This document shows positions 9,079 to 19,362 of a stretch of 64,000 nt of DNA, piece by piece. The notes beneath the pieces were generated by a model. The model worked only from the letters and a program-made list of their open reading frames with translations. It searched no databases and had not been told where the DNA came from. Source of the DNA: Streptomyces sp. ISL-10 (GTDB lineage: Bacteria; Actinomycetota; Actinomycetes; Streptomycetales; Streptomycetaceae); contig NZ_JAGGOJ010000011.1 of assembly GCF_018614575.1 (NCBI RefSeq), positions 186,001-250,000 on the forward strand, read 5' to 3'. The stretch's first letter is position 1. Each line of letters starts with the position of its first letter. Position numbers and translations under genes: made by a program.

Positions 9079-10197
9079 ATGAGTCCAGGCGGCGGGCGCG
9101 ACGCCCAACTCAAGCACACGGGGCTGCGCCCGGGCTGGACCACGGGTGCCTGTGCGACGGCGGCGACGACGGCCGCGTACACGGCGCTGCTGACCGGGGA
9201 GTTCCCGGACCCGGTGACGGTCACTCTGCCGAAGGGGCAGACGCCGGCGTTCGCGCTGGCGGCCGAGTCCCTGTCGGCCGGCGCGGCCATGGCCGGGATC
9301 GTCAAGGACGCGGGCGACGACCCGGACGTCACGCACGGCGCGCTGGTCCGCTCGACGGTACGGATCCTCCCGGCCGGCTCCGGCGTCGTCTTCCGTGCCG
9401 GGCCCGGCGTCGGCACGGTCACGCTGCCCGGCCTGCCCCTGGAGGTCGGTGAACCGGCGATCAACCCGGTCCCGCGCCGGATGATGCGCGAGCACGTCGC
9501 GCTCGTGGCGGGCCTGCACGGCGGCACGGGGGACGTCGAGATCACGGTCTCCGTCGACGACGGCGAGGAGATCGCCCGCTCCACGTGGAACCCGCGGATC
9601 GGCATCCTCGGCGGCCTGTCCGTCCTGGGGACGACCGGCATCGTCGTCCCGTACTCCTGCTCGGCCTGGATCGACTCCATCCGCCGCGGTGTGGACGTGG
9701 CCCGCGCGGCGGGCCTCACGCACGTGGCCGGCTGCACCGGCTCGACCTCCGAGAAGACGGTGACGACGCTCTACGACCTACCGGAGATCGCCCTGCTCGA
9801 CATGGGCGACTTCGCGGGAGCGGTCCTCAAGTACATCCGACGCCACCCGGTCGACCGCCTCACGATCTGCGGCGGCTTCGCCAAGCTCTCCAAGCTGGCG
9901 GCGGGCCACCTGGACCTCCACTCGGCCCGCTCCCAGGTCGACAAGGTCTTCCTCGCCGGCCTGGCCCGCGCGGGCGGCGCGTCCGAGTCCCTTGCCACGG
10001 AGATCGCCACGGCCAACACGGGCCTGGCGGCCCTCCGCCTCTGCGAGGCGGCGGGCGTCCCGCTCGGCGACCTGGTCGCGGCGACGGCCCGCGACGAGGC
10101 CCTGTCGGTCCTGCGGGGCGCGCCGGTGTGGGTGGATGTGGTGTGCATCGACCGCGCGGGCACGGTGGTGGGCCGCGCGGCCCCGAAGGGTCCGTGA
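9079..10197 (+). CDS. cbiD: Cobalt-precorrin-5B C1-methyltransferase CbiD
   Basis: SAM-dependent methylation at C1 of the contracted ring; CbiD is the enzyme of the anaerobic-type pathway and is unrelated to CobF, which acts in the classic aerobic route. 372 residues from ATG at 9079. Recognised by LRPGWTTGACATAATTAAY at the N terminus, the central GRxGILGG-like stretch NPRIGILGGLSVLGTTG, PYSCSAWIDSIRRGVDVA and CGGFAKLSKLAAGHLDLHS. The ribosome site gggag lies about nine bases upstream, inside the cobK leader. Its presence beside CobN and CobG marks the mixed pathway seen in many actinobacteria. A terminator-like GC palindrome follows at about 10268. Confidence 0.93.
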   Translation: MSPGGGRDAQLKHTGLRPGWTTGACATAATTAAYTALLTGEFPDPVTVTLPKGQTPAFALAAESLSAGAAMAGIVKDAGDDPDVTHGALVRSTVRILPAGSGVVFRAGPGVGTVTLPGLPLEVGEPAINPVPRRMMREHVALVAGLHGGTGDVEITVSVDDGEEIARSTWNPRIGILGGLSVLGTTGIVVPYSCSAWIDSIRRGVDVARAAGLTHVAGCTGSTSEKTVTTLYDLPEIALLDMGDFAGAVLKYIRRHPVDRLTICGGFAKLSKLAAGHLDLHSARSQVDKVFLAGLARAGGASESLATEIATANTGLAALRLCEAAGVPLGDLVAATARDEALSVLRGAPVWVDVVCIDRAGTVVGRAAPKGP

Positions 10198-10267
10198 GCG
10201 TGCCCGAGGGCGTGCCCGGGCGGGGTGATTTTCCCCCACCCCGCCCCTCCCCGAAACTCTGACGAGA

Positions 10268-11060
10268 CCCGGGGCTCCGCCCCGGACCCCGTGCGCGCGG
10301 GCCGCGCCGCCCGGGCACTGGCGCCCGGCCGTCTGCGCGGGCTTCGCCGCGCGGAGTTCCGGACCACTGTTGTGGGCGACTGTTCCGCAGGGCGACGGCG
10401 GTGCCCCGGACGGAGTCTGGGGAGGGAGGGCACAACACCACGGGGACGCCGCGCCCTCCGGGGCGCTCGCCCGGGGGAAGTCCCCCTGCCGCCTCCGGGC
10501 TGGGGGCGCGTGCTTCGCCGTGCGGGGCTGAGGGTCACCCGATGCGTGGGCAATCGTTCCGCACAACGCCTGGGGCGTAGCACTGTTCGGGGCCGCTCGC
10601 CCGGGGAAGCCATGGGCCGTGCCCGTGGGCGTGGTGGTCGTGTCCGGACCGGGTGAGGGCGCACGGGCTTTGCCGCGGGCGTGCCTCTTGGCTGGGGGCG
10701 TGTGCTTCGCCGTGGGGGCTGGGGGCCACTCGTTGGGTGGGCAATCGTTCCGCACAACACCACGGGGACGCCGCGCGGTTCGGGGCCGCTCGCCCCCGGG
10801 GAAGCCTCTGCGCCGTGCCCGTGGGCGTGGTGGTCGTGTCCGGACCGGGTGAGGGCGCACGGGCTTTGCCGCGGGCGTGCCTCTTGGCTGGGGGCGTGTG
10901 CTTCGCCGTGGGGGCTGGGGGCCACTCGTTGGGTGGGCAATCGTTCCGCACAACACCACGGGGACGCCGCGCGGTTCGGGGCCGCTCGCCCCCCGGGAGC
11001 CGTGCGCCGTGCCCGTCGGCCTGGTGGTCGCGACGGACCGGATGAGGGCGCGGGACTCCG
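10268..11060. repeat. Roughly 195-bp tandem repeat array between cbiD and cobM
   Basis: No gene is visible in 10198-11094. A unit starting ccgtgcccgtgggcgtggtg begins at 10618 and again at 10813, almost identical over 195 bases, and a diverged third start is at 11007. The landmark cacaacacca occurs at 10431, 10753 and 10949, with a variant at 10562, so a degenerate older copy precedes the two fresh ones. The array opens with the palindrome ggggctccgcccc (10271-10283), a motif found elsewhere in this window. Open frames across it exist in several phases and are artefacts of the composition. Confidence 0.85.
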
Positions 11061-11094
11061 TCCGTACCGTGCCCGAGGCGCGCCGCGACCCCCG

Positions 11095-11844
11095 TCAGCA
11101 AACGTGCCGGTCGCGCTCCGCCGAGTACAGGTGGCTGTCGCGGAACTGCGTCGCCGCCAGCGTGCGGCCCACCAGGATCACCGCCGTGCGCGTCACCCCC
11201 GCCGACTTCACCTGGTCCGCGATGTCCTCCAGCGTGCCCCTCAGGACCAGCTCGTCCGGGCGGCTCGCCATCGCGACCACCGCCGCCGGGCAGTCCTTGC
11301 CGTAGTTCGGGACCAGCTCGTCGACCACCCGGTCCACATAGCGTGCCGCCAGGTGCAGCACCAGCAGCGCCCCGCTCCTGCCCAGCGTCGCGAGGTCCTC
11401 GCCCTCCGGCATCGGCGTCGCCTGCTGGGAGATACGCGTCAGGATCACCGTCTGGCCCACGGTCGGGACCGTGAGCTCCCGCTTCAGCGCCGCGGCCGCC
11501 GCCGCGAACGCAGGTACGCCGGGAACCACTTCGTACGGCACCCCGGCCGCGTCCAGCCGCCGCATCTGCTCGGCGACCGCGCTGAAGACGGACGGGTCGC
11601 CCGAGTGCAGCCGGGCCACGTCGTGGCCCTCCTCGTGGGCGCGGACGAGTTCGGCCGTGATGGCGTCCAGGTCCATCCGGGCCGTGTCCACCAGGCGGGC
11701 GTCCGGCGGGCATTCGGCCAGCAGCTCGGTCGGGACGAGGGAGCCGGCGTACAGGCACACCCGGCACGACGCCAGCGTGCGCGCGCCGCGGACGGTGATC
11801 AGGTCGGCGGCACCGGGGCCCGCACCGATGAAGTACACGGTCAT
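11095..11844 (-). CDS. cobM: Precorrin-4 C11-methyltransferase CobM
   Basis: SAM-dependent tetrapyrrole methylase acting at C11 of precorrin-4. 249 residues from ATG at 11844, which overlaps the cobL stop as ATGA. Motifs: VYFIGAGPGAADLITVRGAR, YAGSLVP, LHSGDPSVFSAVAEQM, EVVPGVPAFAAAAAALKREL and ILTRISQQATPMPEGEDL, all typical of CobM/CbiF. The frame stays open far upstream of this start, but that part only mirrors cobL. Transcribed after cobL from the same strand; the repeat array lies beyond its 3' end. Confidence 0.95.
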   Translation of the reverse strand: MTVYFIGAGPGAADLITVRGARTLASCRVCLYAGSLVPTELLAECPPDARLVDTARMDLDAITAELVRAHEEGHDVARLHSGDPSVFSAVAEQMRRLDAAGVPYEVVPGVPAFAAAAAALKRELTVPTVGQTVILTRISQQATPMPEGEDLATLGRSGALLVLHLAARYVDRVVDELVPNYGKDCPAAVVAMASRPDELVLRGTLEDIADQVKSAGVTRTAVILVGRTLAATQFRDSHLYSAERDRHVC

Positions 11845-13076
11845 GACAGCTCTCCAGTCTTGGTGACGGACCATTGGGTGACGGGCATCGCCTGGCGCCA
11901 GCCGGTGAAACCGCCGACGGGCACGGCGTGCGCGACGGCGAGCCGCACCAGTTCGCCGCCCAGCGCGCGGTACCGCTCGGCGAGCAGCGCCTCGGACTCC
12001 AGCGTCACGGTGTTGGCGACCAGCCGACCGCCGGGCGGCAGCGCGTCGAAGCAGGCGTCCAGCAGGCCGGGTGCGGTCAGCCCACCGCCGATGAACACCG
12101 CGTCGGGCGTGGGCAGCCCGGCCAGCGCTTCGGGCGCCGCGCCGCGCACGACGCGCAGGGCGGGTACGCCGAGGGTGTCGGCGTTGCGCGCGATGCGCTC
12201 GGCGCGCGTGGTGTCGCGTTCGACGGTGACGGCGCGGCACGAGGGATGTGTGCGCATCCATTCGATGGCGATCGACCCCGAGCCTCCGCCGATGTCCCAC
12301 AGGAGTTCGCCGGGCGCGGGGGCGAGCGCGGCGAGGGTGGCGGCGCGTACATGGCGCTTGGTGAGCTGGCCGTCGTGCTCGTACGCCTCGTCCGGCAGAC
12401 CGGGCGCGGCGGACAGCCGCAGCGTGCCGGGGGCGCGCCGGCAGTCGAGGGCGATGACGTTCAGCGGGTCCACGGCGGCGGACCATGTGTCGGCGGTGCC
12501 GTCGGCCTGCCGTTCCGCGGGGGAGCCGAGCCGCTGGAGGACGCGCATCCTGCTCGGCCCGTATCCGCGGTCCCGCAGCAGAGCCGCCACCTCGGCCGGG
12601 GTGTCCGCGCCCGCGCTGAGCACCAGCAGGCGGCGCCCGTCGTGCAGTGCGGCGGCGAGACGGGCCGCCGGGCGGCCGACGAGGGTGACGACGCCGACGT
12701 CCTCCACGGGCCAGCCGAGCCGGGCGCAGGCGTACGACACGGATGACGGATGCGGCAGCACGCGCAGCGCGTCCGGGCCGAGCTCCTCGGCCAGCGCGCG
12801 CCCGATGCCGTGGAACAGGGGGTCACCGCTGGCAAGGACGGCGATACGGCGGCCGGCATGCGCGGCGAGGAGGCCCGGGACCGCGGGGCGCAGCGGGCTG
12901 GGCCACGGCACCCGTTCGCCGCCGCACTCGACGGGCAGGAGCGCAAGCTGCCGCGTACCGCCGATGATCACGTCGGCCCCGCGCAGGGCGTCCCGTGAGG
13001 CGGGGGCGAGCCCCGCCCAACCGTCCGCGCCGATCCCGACGACGGTCACTGCAGGTGGGCGTGGTGCGGGGGTCAC
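11841..13076 (-). CDS. cobL: Precorrin-6Y C5,15-methyltransferase (decarboxylating) CobL
   Basis: Two-domain enzyme that methylates C5 and C15 of precorrin-6B and removes the acetate carboxyl. The N-terminal half (about 8-200) is a CbiE-like methylase (VTVVGIGADGWAGL, ASGDPLFHGIGRAL); the C-terminal half (about 215-405) is a CbiT-like Rossmann domain (LLWDIGGGSGSIAIEW, AVFIGGGLTAPGLLDA). GTG at 13076 gives about 411 residues, the usual size; GTG 13049 directly before TVVGIG and a longer frame to 13325 are alternatives, the latter being proline-rich and unlikely. It overlaps cobM by four bases, so the two are translationally coupled. Confidence 0.92.
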   Translation of the reverse strand: MTPAPRPPAVTVVGIGADGWAGLAPASRDALRGADVIIGGTRQLALLPVECGGERVPWPSPLRPAVPGLLAAHAGRRIAVLASGDPLFHGIGRALAEELGPDALRVLPHPSSVSYACARLGWPVEDVGVVTLVGRPAARLAAALHDGRRLLVLSAGADTPAEVAALLRDRGYGPSRMRVLQRLGSPAERQADGTADTWSAAVDPLNVIALDCRRAPGTLRLSAAPGLPDEAYEHDGQLTKRHVRAATLAALAPAPGELLWDIGGGSGSIAIEWMRTHPSCRAVTVERDTTRAERIARNADTLGVPALRVVRGAAPEALAGLPTPDAVFIGGGLTAPGLLDACFDALPPGGRLVANTVTLESEALLAERYRALGGELVRLAVAHAVPVGGFTGWRQAMPVTQWSVTKTGELS

Positions 13077-13672
13077 GGAGTCGGGTACCTCGGGAAGCGG
13101 GGGAGGGGGACGCTGCCGCACTCTACTGTCCACGGGCCCGGCCCTCTTGAGGGCCCCCGCCGGTTGGCCCCCGCACCCCGACCGTGCGTGCGGCGGCACC
13201 GGCGTGGCGGACGCCGACGGCCTGCCGTCCGGGGGCCGTTTCGCCGGCCCGCCGATCACCGGACCGGTGCCGGGGAGTGCCTGCGGACGGCTCGGCCGCG
13301 TTCCGTGCCGGGCGCGCGGCTGCACGGGCCTGGCAGTTGTCAGCGGTCCGCGCCTGTTCCTGCGGCGGTTGCGTCCGGCGCAGATCGGGTGCCCGGTCCC
13401 GTCCGTGGGGCGCTCGGACGGCTCGGCCGCGTCCGGCCCACGCCGCCCCCCGGCTTCCCGGCTGGGGCGCCGCCCGGCGAGGCTGCACCGGTGGCCCGCC
13501 GTCCCGTGGCAGGAGTGGCGCCGGCGGCCCCCGTCCCCCCGCGGCGGCCGGCGCGGTCCGAGTGCGTCACAATCGCCACGCCCCGGGCCGAGCCAGCCGC
13601 TCCCATGGGCTCGGCGGCGGCGTCGCCCCCGAACGCTCGCCTCGTGTCAGTGGTGCGCGGCACACTGGACGC
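13077..13672. other. Intergenic stretch upstream of cobL and DUF2277 gene
   Basis: About 600 bases without a convincing gene. Several long open frames exist on both strands but are rich in Ala, Arg, Gly and Pro, lack ribosome sites and resemble no family. A GC hairpin (gggcccggccctc / gagggcccc) lies near 13133-13160. The promoters of cobL (minus) and of the DUF2277 gene (plus) must lie here; no B12 aptamer core is visible for cobL-cobM. Confidence 0.6.
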
Positions 13673-13912
13673 ATGTGCCGCAGTATCAAGACCCTTCGTC
13701 CGCCCGTGCTCCCCGAGGAAGCCACCGAGGAGGACATGCGCGCCGCCGCCCTGCAGTACGTGCGCAAGGTGTCCGGCTTCCGGGCGCCCGCCGCGCACAA
13801 CCGGGAGGTGTTCGAGCAGGCCGTCGACGAGATCACCGAGGCCACCCGCAGGCTCCTCGACGGTCTCGAGGTGCGCGGGGCCGCCAGGCGGTCGGTGTCG
13901 GACGCGGCATGA
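13673..13912 (+). CDS. DUF2277 family small protein
   Basis: 79 residues starting MCRSIKTLRPPVLPEEAT, the conserved opening of DUF2277, a small widespread family of unknown function. The middle (DMRAAALQYVRKVSGF) and end (EITEATRRLLDGLEVRG) also fit the family. It is probably helical and cytosolic, with no signal or membrane segment. The ATG at 13673 is fixed by homology because the conserved domain begins at residue 1; the ribosome site is weak. It is convergent with the DedA gene. No function can be assigned. Confidence 0.85.
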   Translation: MCRSIKTLRPPVLPEEATEEDMRAAALQYVRKVSGFRAPAAHNREVFEQAVDEITEATRRLLDGLEVRGAARRSVSDAA

Positions 13913-13981
13913 CACAGCCGCATGACACGGGCGGTCGGCGACCCCCGCCTGCACCGCCGCGCCGACCCGGCTCGCGGGCCG

Positions 13982-14623
13982 CTAGGCGGTCGGGGCCGGG
14001 CGTCGCATGACGTAGGCGGCCAGCGATCCGGCCGCGAACAGCGCGAGCACCGACACCGCCGCGCCGATCCAGCTCGCCCCCAGCCACTGGCCGCCGAAGT
14101 AGCCGAGGCCGACGCTGTAGCCGGCCCAGGCCACACCCGCCAGGGCCGACCACGGCAGGAATTCCCTGACGTTGCGGTGCGCGGCACCCGCGCCCAGGGA
14201 GACGACCGACCGTCCGGCGGGTGCGAAGCGGGCGATGACGACGAGTGCTCCGCCGCCGCGGCTGAGCGCGGCGCCGAGACGTTCCTGCGCCCTGGCCAGG
14301 CGGCGGGAGCGGGCCACGGCCCGGTCGAAACGGGCACCGCCGCGCCAGGCGAGCCGGTAGGCCACCAGGTCGCCGAGCACGGAGGCGGTCGCCGCGCAGA
14401 GCACGAGGACCAGCAGGGAGGGGACTTCGCGCTGGACCTGCCCCGCCGCGCCGGCGACGGTGTCCGCCGTGGAGCCGGCGGCCGCAGCGGTCGCGGCCGT
14501 GATGACGAGCACACCGCTCGGCAGCACGGGCAGGAAGACGTCGAGGAGAACGGACAGGGCCACGACGGCGTAGATCCATGGGCTGCCGGTCAGCGACCCC
14601 ACGCTCTCCAGACTCTCCAGCAC
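13982..14623 (-). CDS. DedA family membrane protein
   Basis: 213-residue polytopic inner-membrane protein of the DedA/SNARE-associated family, whose members are thought to act as lipid or proton-coupled transporters; the substrate here is unknown. Hydrophobic segments lie at about 15-45, 68-90, 150-172 and 178-203. The family region with conserved Arg and Gly is RFAPAGRSVVSLGAGAAH and FLPWSALAGVAWAGYSVGLG. GTG at 14623 is preceded by ggggagag. It is convergent with the DUF2277 gene and downstream of doxX on the same strand, with a hairpin between them. Confidence 0.88.
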   Translation of the reverse strand: MLESLESVGSLTGSPWIYAVVALSVLLDVFLPVLPSGVLVITAATAAAAGSTADTVAGAAGQVQREVPSLLVLVLCAATASVLGDLVAYRLAWRGGARFDRAVARSRRLARAQERLGAALSRGGGALVVIARFAPAGRSVVSLGAGAAHRNVREFLPWSALAGVAWAGYSVGLGYFGGQWLGASWIGAAVSVLALFAAGSLAAYVMRRPAPTA

Positions 14624-14807
14624 CTTGTTCTCTCCCCGTTTTCGGTGACAAGGCCGCTGTGTCGCGTGGGCGCCAGGGGCGGCTTGACAGCTGTACAGCG
14701 TACGCCCGGGTGACGCGCGGAGATCGGCAGGGGTCGGCAGGGTGTCCGGATGTCGTACGCCGCCCGAATACCGCGAATGTGCACGGGATGCACGCGCGAC
14801 GCGAAGC

Positions 14808-14836
14808 GCCCGGCCCCTCGCGTCGAGGGGCCGGGC
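14808..14836 (-). terminator. Hairpin after doxX-type gene
   Basis: Perfect 13-bp stem gcccggcccctcg / cgaggggccgggc with a 3-base loop, 77 bases after the DoxX stop and 185 bases before the DedA start. It separates the two minus-strand genes into different transcripts. Confidence 0.8.
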
Positions 14837-14912
14837 ACCGCTGAACTACGGGCGTACGGCGGGCGGCAGGGCCCTCGCCGGGCCTGCTGCGGCCCAAGCC
14901 GCGGCCGTTGGG

Positions 14913-15380
14913 TCAGGCGGTCACGGCCGTCCGCTCCTTGCCCGCGTCCTCGCCCTCCTGGTCGGCGCGGCGTGCGCCGAACAGGCCGTCGAGGGCGAGC
15001 GCTCCGGGGCCGGTGAAGACGAGCAGCAGGAACGCCCAGCAGAAAATGGCCGACGCCTCACCGCCGTTCTGCAGCGGGAACAGCGACTCCGGCTGGTGCA
15101 CGGTGAAGTAGGCGTACGCCATCGAGCCGGAGGCGAGGGCCGCGGCGCTGCGGGTGCCGATGCCGAGCAGCACCAGCCCGCCGGCGACGAGCTGGATGAC
15201 CGCGGCGTACCAGCCGGGCCAGGCGCCCGTCTCGACGGTGGTGCCGTTCATCCCGCCGAGCACGCCGAAGAGCGAGGCGGCGCCGTGGCACAGGAACAGC
15301 AGGCCGACGACGATGCGGAACAGCCCGAGCGCGTACGGCTGGGCCTGATGCAGCCGTCCGGGAAGTGTGGGGGTGGTCAT
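14913..15380 (-). CDS. DoxX family membrane protein
   Basis: 155-residue four-helix membrane protein of the DoxX family (ALGLFRIVVGLLFLCHGAAS opening, WPGWYAAVIQLVAGGLVLLG, FCWAFLLLVFTGPGALALDG). Family members have been linked to redox and sulfur stress; the role here is not established. The start is set at ATG 15380 because GAAGGAG lies six bases upstream; an in-frame ATG at 15398 has no such site. The promoter region overlaps an iron-box-like palindrome at 15422-15440 and the 3' end of the next gene, so iron control is plausible. Confidence 0.88.
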   Translation of the reverse strand: MTTPTLPGRLHQAQPYALGLFRIVVGLLFLCHGAASLFGVLGGMNGTTVETGAWPGWYAAVIQLVAGGLVLLGIGTRSAAALASGSMAYAYFTVHQPESLFPLQNGGEASAIFCWAFLLLVFTGPGALALDGLFGARRADQEGEDAGKERTAVTA

Positions 15381-15421
15381 GGGGACTCCTTCGGTCATGG
15401 GGACGGAACCGATGAGGAGGC

Positions 15422-15440
15422 CCAGGTTAGGCGGACCTAA
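15422..15440 (-). promoter_or_regulatory. Candidate iron box (DmdR/IdeR-type)
   Basis: The 19-mer ccaggttaggcggacctaa matches the actinobacterial iron-box palindrome TTAGGTTAGGCTAACCTAA at 15 of 19 positions. It sits 42-60 bases upstream of the DoxX start, over the likely -10 region, and overlaps the last codon of the adjacent FAD/NAD(P) gene. DtxR-family repressors bind such sites with Fe2+. Inference from pattern only. Confidence 0.6.
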
Positions 15441-17539
15441 TTCATACTTGCAAGTTCAACATTTGGCCGCCGCCCCATTTCCGTCCTGGATTCCGCTTCC
15501 GCGCCCGGCGCCCTCCCCGGACCCCCGAGCGCCGGGGCAGGACCCGGGGCGAGCGAGCGCAGAGCTGCCCGCGCGACCGCGTCCGCATCCGACAGCGTCA
15601 CCGAGTCCACGCCCGGCCGGGCTCCCGCCGCGGTCACCCAGTGCACGCCCTCGGTCGGGACGCCGAACGCGAAACGGCGCGGATGCGCCCGGCCCTGACG
15701 GTTCACCAGACGGTACGGGCGCGGCGTTACATCCAGGCCGCCGGTTTCGTAACCGTCGATGGCGTGCGGGCGGCACTGGCCTGTTTTCAACAGCCGGCCG
15801 AGCAGTTCGTCGTGTGTCCTGCGCAGATCCGGTTCCGGCAGCCGTGCCTCGATCAGTGTGGTGCACGTCACGGCCGAGCCCGGCACGTCGGGCGACTCGG
15901 CCGTGAACAGCCCGTTCTCGGTGCCCACTGTCATCCGGGGGCCGACGACCTCCAGGACGCCCGCTTCGATCAGCGCCGTCATCTCCTCGATCCGGCGCCG
16001 CGGCGGGCCGATGGACAAGAACGCGTTCAACGGCGTGTACCAGCGGTCGAGATGGTCGCGGCGGGACGTACCGGTCAGACCGCCGTGGTCGACGATCAGA
16101 CGCAGCTCGTTGCGGATGTCGCGCAGGACGTCGAGCGCTGCCTTCACCGGGCCCGCGACATTGCCGAGCGCCGCGTGCGCCGCATCGTCGCGCAGATGCG
16201 CGAGCAGCCAGGCCCGGTGGTGGCCGGGGGAGGTGAAGACCTCGCCGCCGTGCGGGCGCGCGATGCGCTCCCACGACCAGCGGTCGGCTGCCGTGACGCC
16301 GAACGCCTCCAGCACCGCGGCCTCGTCCGGCCTGCCGTGTCCGGCTGCCAGGAACCGCTCGCGGAAGGACCCCGCGCCGTCCGCATGCAAGGACCCCGCG
16401 CTGTCGGCAGGGAGGGACCTCGCGCCGTCCGCATGGAAGGAGCCCGCGCTGCCGTCACGGACGCCCGCGGCATCCCGCTTGCGAACCGCCGGCAGCGCCT
16501 CGTAGTAGACCGTCTCCACCTCCTTGGCGACGAGCGGCCAGATCTCCGCGAGGAAGTCGGCGGGCTCACCGGCGTCGGCGCGGCGACGGAAGCGGGCGAT
16601 CACTTCCGGTGTCAGGACCAGCGGCTCATGGCGCCCCGACGGCCCCTTCGCGTTGTCCCCGCGCGCCTGGTACGGCACCCCGCGCCGCGAGCCCGCGTAC
16701 AGCTTCGGCTCGCGTCCGGACGGCCGGTAGACCAGCCCGCGCTCACCGTCCGCCACGAACGAGCCACCGCGGCCGGTCGTCAGCAGGGCCAGGTGGTCGA
16801 AGAAGGTCAGTCCCAGACCGCGCAGCAGCACCCGCTCTCCGGCGGCGATCACCGACAGGTCGAGATCGGCGGGATTGGCGGGCGGGAAGTGGCGCAGTCC
16901 GGGCCGCCGGGCCGCGTAGTCGGCGAGCTGAGTGGTGGACTGGCCTGAAGCGACCGGCAAGTGGCCCTGCGCGAGCACGACCACGCTCAGCCCGGACAAC
17001 AGCGTGCCGTCGTCGAGCCGGAGCGACTGCAGCGGGTCCCTTGCGTCCGGCGGAGCGTCCCGGTCGTCCTCCAGCCGTACGGCGAGGGCCCGGTGCACCC
17101 GTACCTCCACCGTCCCCGGGGCGGAGTCCACGACACGGGCGAACGCCCATTCCAGATAACGCCCGTAACAGGCGCGGGTGGGGTACTCGTCAGGGCCGAG
17201 CCGCTCGCCGGGTCGGTCGGCGGCCCACTCGTACAGGCTCGGCCCCGGGCACAACGGCCCCTCGCAGCCGACGCTGTCGTCCGTGAAAACGGTCACCTGC
17301 GAGGCCACGGTGTTCATCAGCAGCTCGGCGCTCTGATCGGTGCGCCACACACGCCCGGCGCCGGGCGGCGCGGGGTCGACGACATGGACGGTCAGCGGTG
17401 TGTCCGGGGCGAGTTCGGGGACCGAGGCGCAGAGCCGTTCGAGGAGACAGGTGCCGCGGGGACCTGCGCCGACGAGGGCTATCGCGGAGGGAAGGGACGA
17501 TTGCGCGGTACCTGCGGACAACACGTGCTCCCGGGGCAT
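15437..17539 (-). CDS. FAD/NAD(P)-binding protein
   Basis: About 700 residues beginning with a Rossmann loop (AIALVGAGPRGTCLLERL) and continuing with HVVDPAPPGAGRVWRTDQ, VVVLAQGHLPVASGQ and LLRGLGLTFFDHLALL, the pattern of the large FAD/NAD(P)-binding family common in actinobacteria; a flavin-dependent oxidoreductase or monooxygenase of unknown substrate. Residues about 380-410 contain an 8-residue repeat (AGSFHADG, ARSLPADS, AGSLHADG). The start ATG at 17539 is chosen because the Rossmann loop follows closely; ATG 17587 and 17635 are in frame and none has a good ribosome site. The stop lies inside the iron-box region of doxX. Confidence 0.8.
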   Translation of the reverse strand: MPREHVLSAGTAQSSLPSAIALVGAGPRGTCLLERLCASVPELAPDTPLTVHVVDPAPPGAGRVWRTDQSAELLMNTVASQVTVFTDDSVGCEGPLCPGPSLYEWAADRPGERLGPDEYPTRACYGRYLEWAFARVVDSAPGTVEVRVHRALAVRLEDDRDAPPDARDPLQSLRLDDGTLLSGLSVVVLAQGHLPVASGQSTTQLADYAARRPGLRHFPPANPADLDLSVIAAGERVLLRGLGLTFFDHLALLTTGRGGSFVADGERGLVYRPSGREPKLYAGSRRGVPYQARGDNAKGPSGRHEPLVLTPEVIARFRRRADAGEPADFLAEIWPLVAKEVETVYYEALPAVRKRDAAGVRDGSAGSFHADGARSLPADSAGSLHADGAGSFRERFLAAGHGRPDEAAVLEAFGVTAADRWSWERIARPHGGEVFTSPGHHRAWLLAHLRDDAAHAALGNVAGPVKAALDVLRDIRNELRLIVDHGGLTGTSRRDHLDRWYTPLNAFLSIGPPRRRIEEMTALIEAGVLEVVGPRMTVGTENGLFTAESPDVPGSAVTCTTLIEARLPEPDLRRTHDELLGRLLKTGQCRPHAIDGYETGGLDVTPRPYRLVNRQGRAHPRRFAFGVPTEGVHWVTAAGARPGVDSVTLSDADAVARAALRSLAPGPAPALGGPGRAPGAEAESRTEMGRRPNVELASMN
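16363..16447 (-). repeat. 24-bp in-frame repeat in the FAD/NAD(P) gene
   Basis: Three and a half copies of an 8-codon unit reading A-G/R-S-F/L-H/P-A-D-G/S. The DNA core cgcgccgtccgcatg recurs 48 bases apart (16373 and 16421) with a diverged unit between. It makes a short hydrophilic, probably flexible insert. Confidence 0.75.
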
Positions 17540-17659
17540 GTGGGGGGTGCCTGACGGCCGCTGGAAGCGGACCGTCCGCCTCATCATGCCGTTGCGACGC
17601 CGCACGCCGCCGGGCCGGGTCGGCGTTGTCCCCATATGCGGCCGGAACCCGACGCCCGG

Positions 17660-19339
<1,680 letters not shown>

Positions 19340-19362
19340 GTGTGCCCCTTCCGGTCGCCCCG

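Noticed and set aside
10618..11020. CRISPR array
   Set aside because: Repeats are about 195 bases, tandem without unique spacers, and no cas gene is present.
10535..11060. Open frames through the 195-bp repeats on both strands
   Set aside because: Every phase is partly open because of composition; no conserved domain and no start site.
11841..13076. A third B12 riboswitch in front of cobL-cobM
   Set aside because: No CCGCCACTG-like core or B12 box was found in 13077-13672 on the minus strand.
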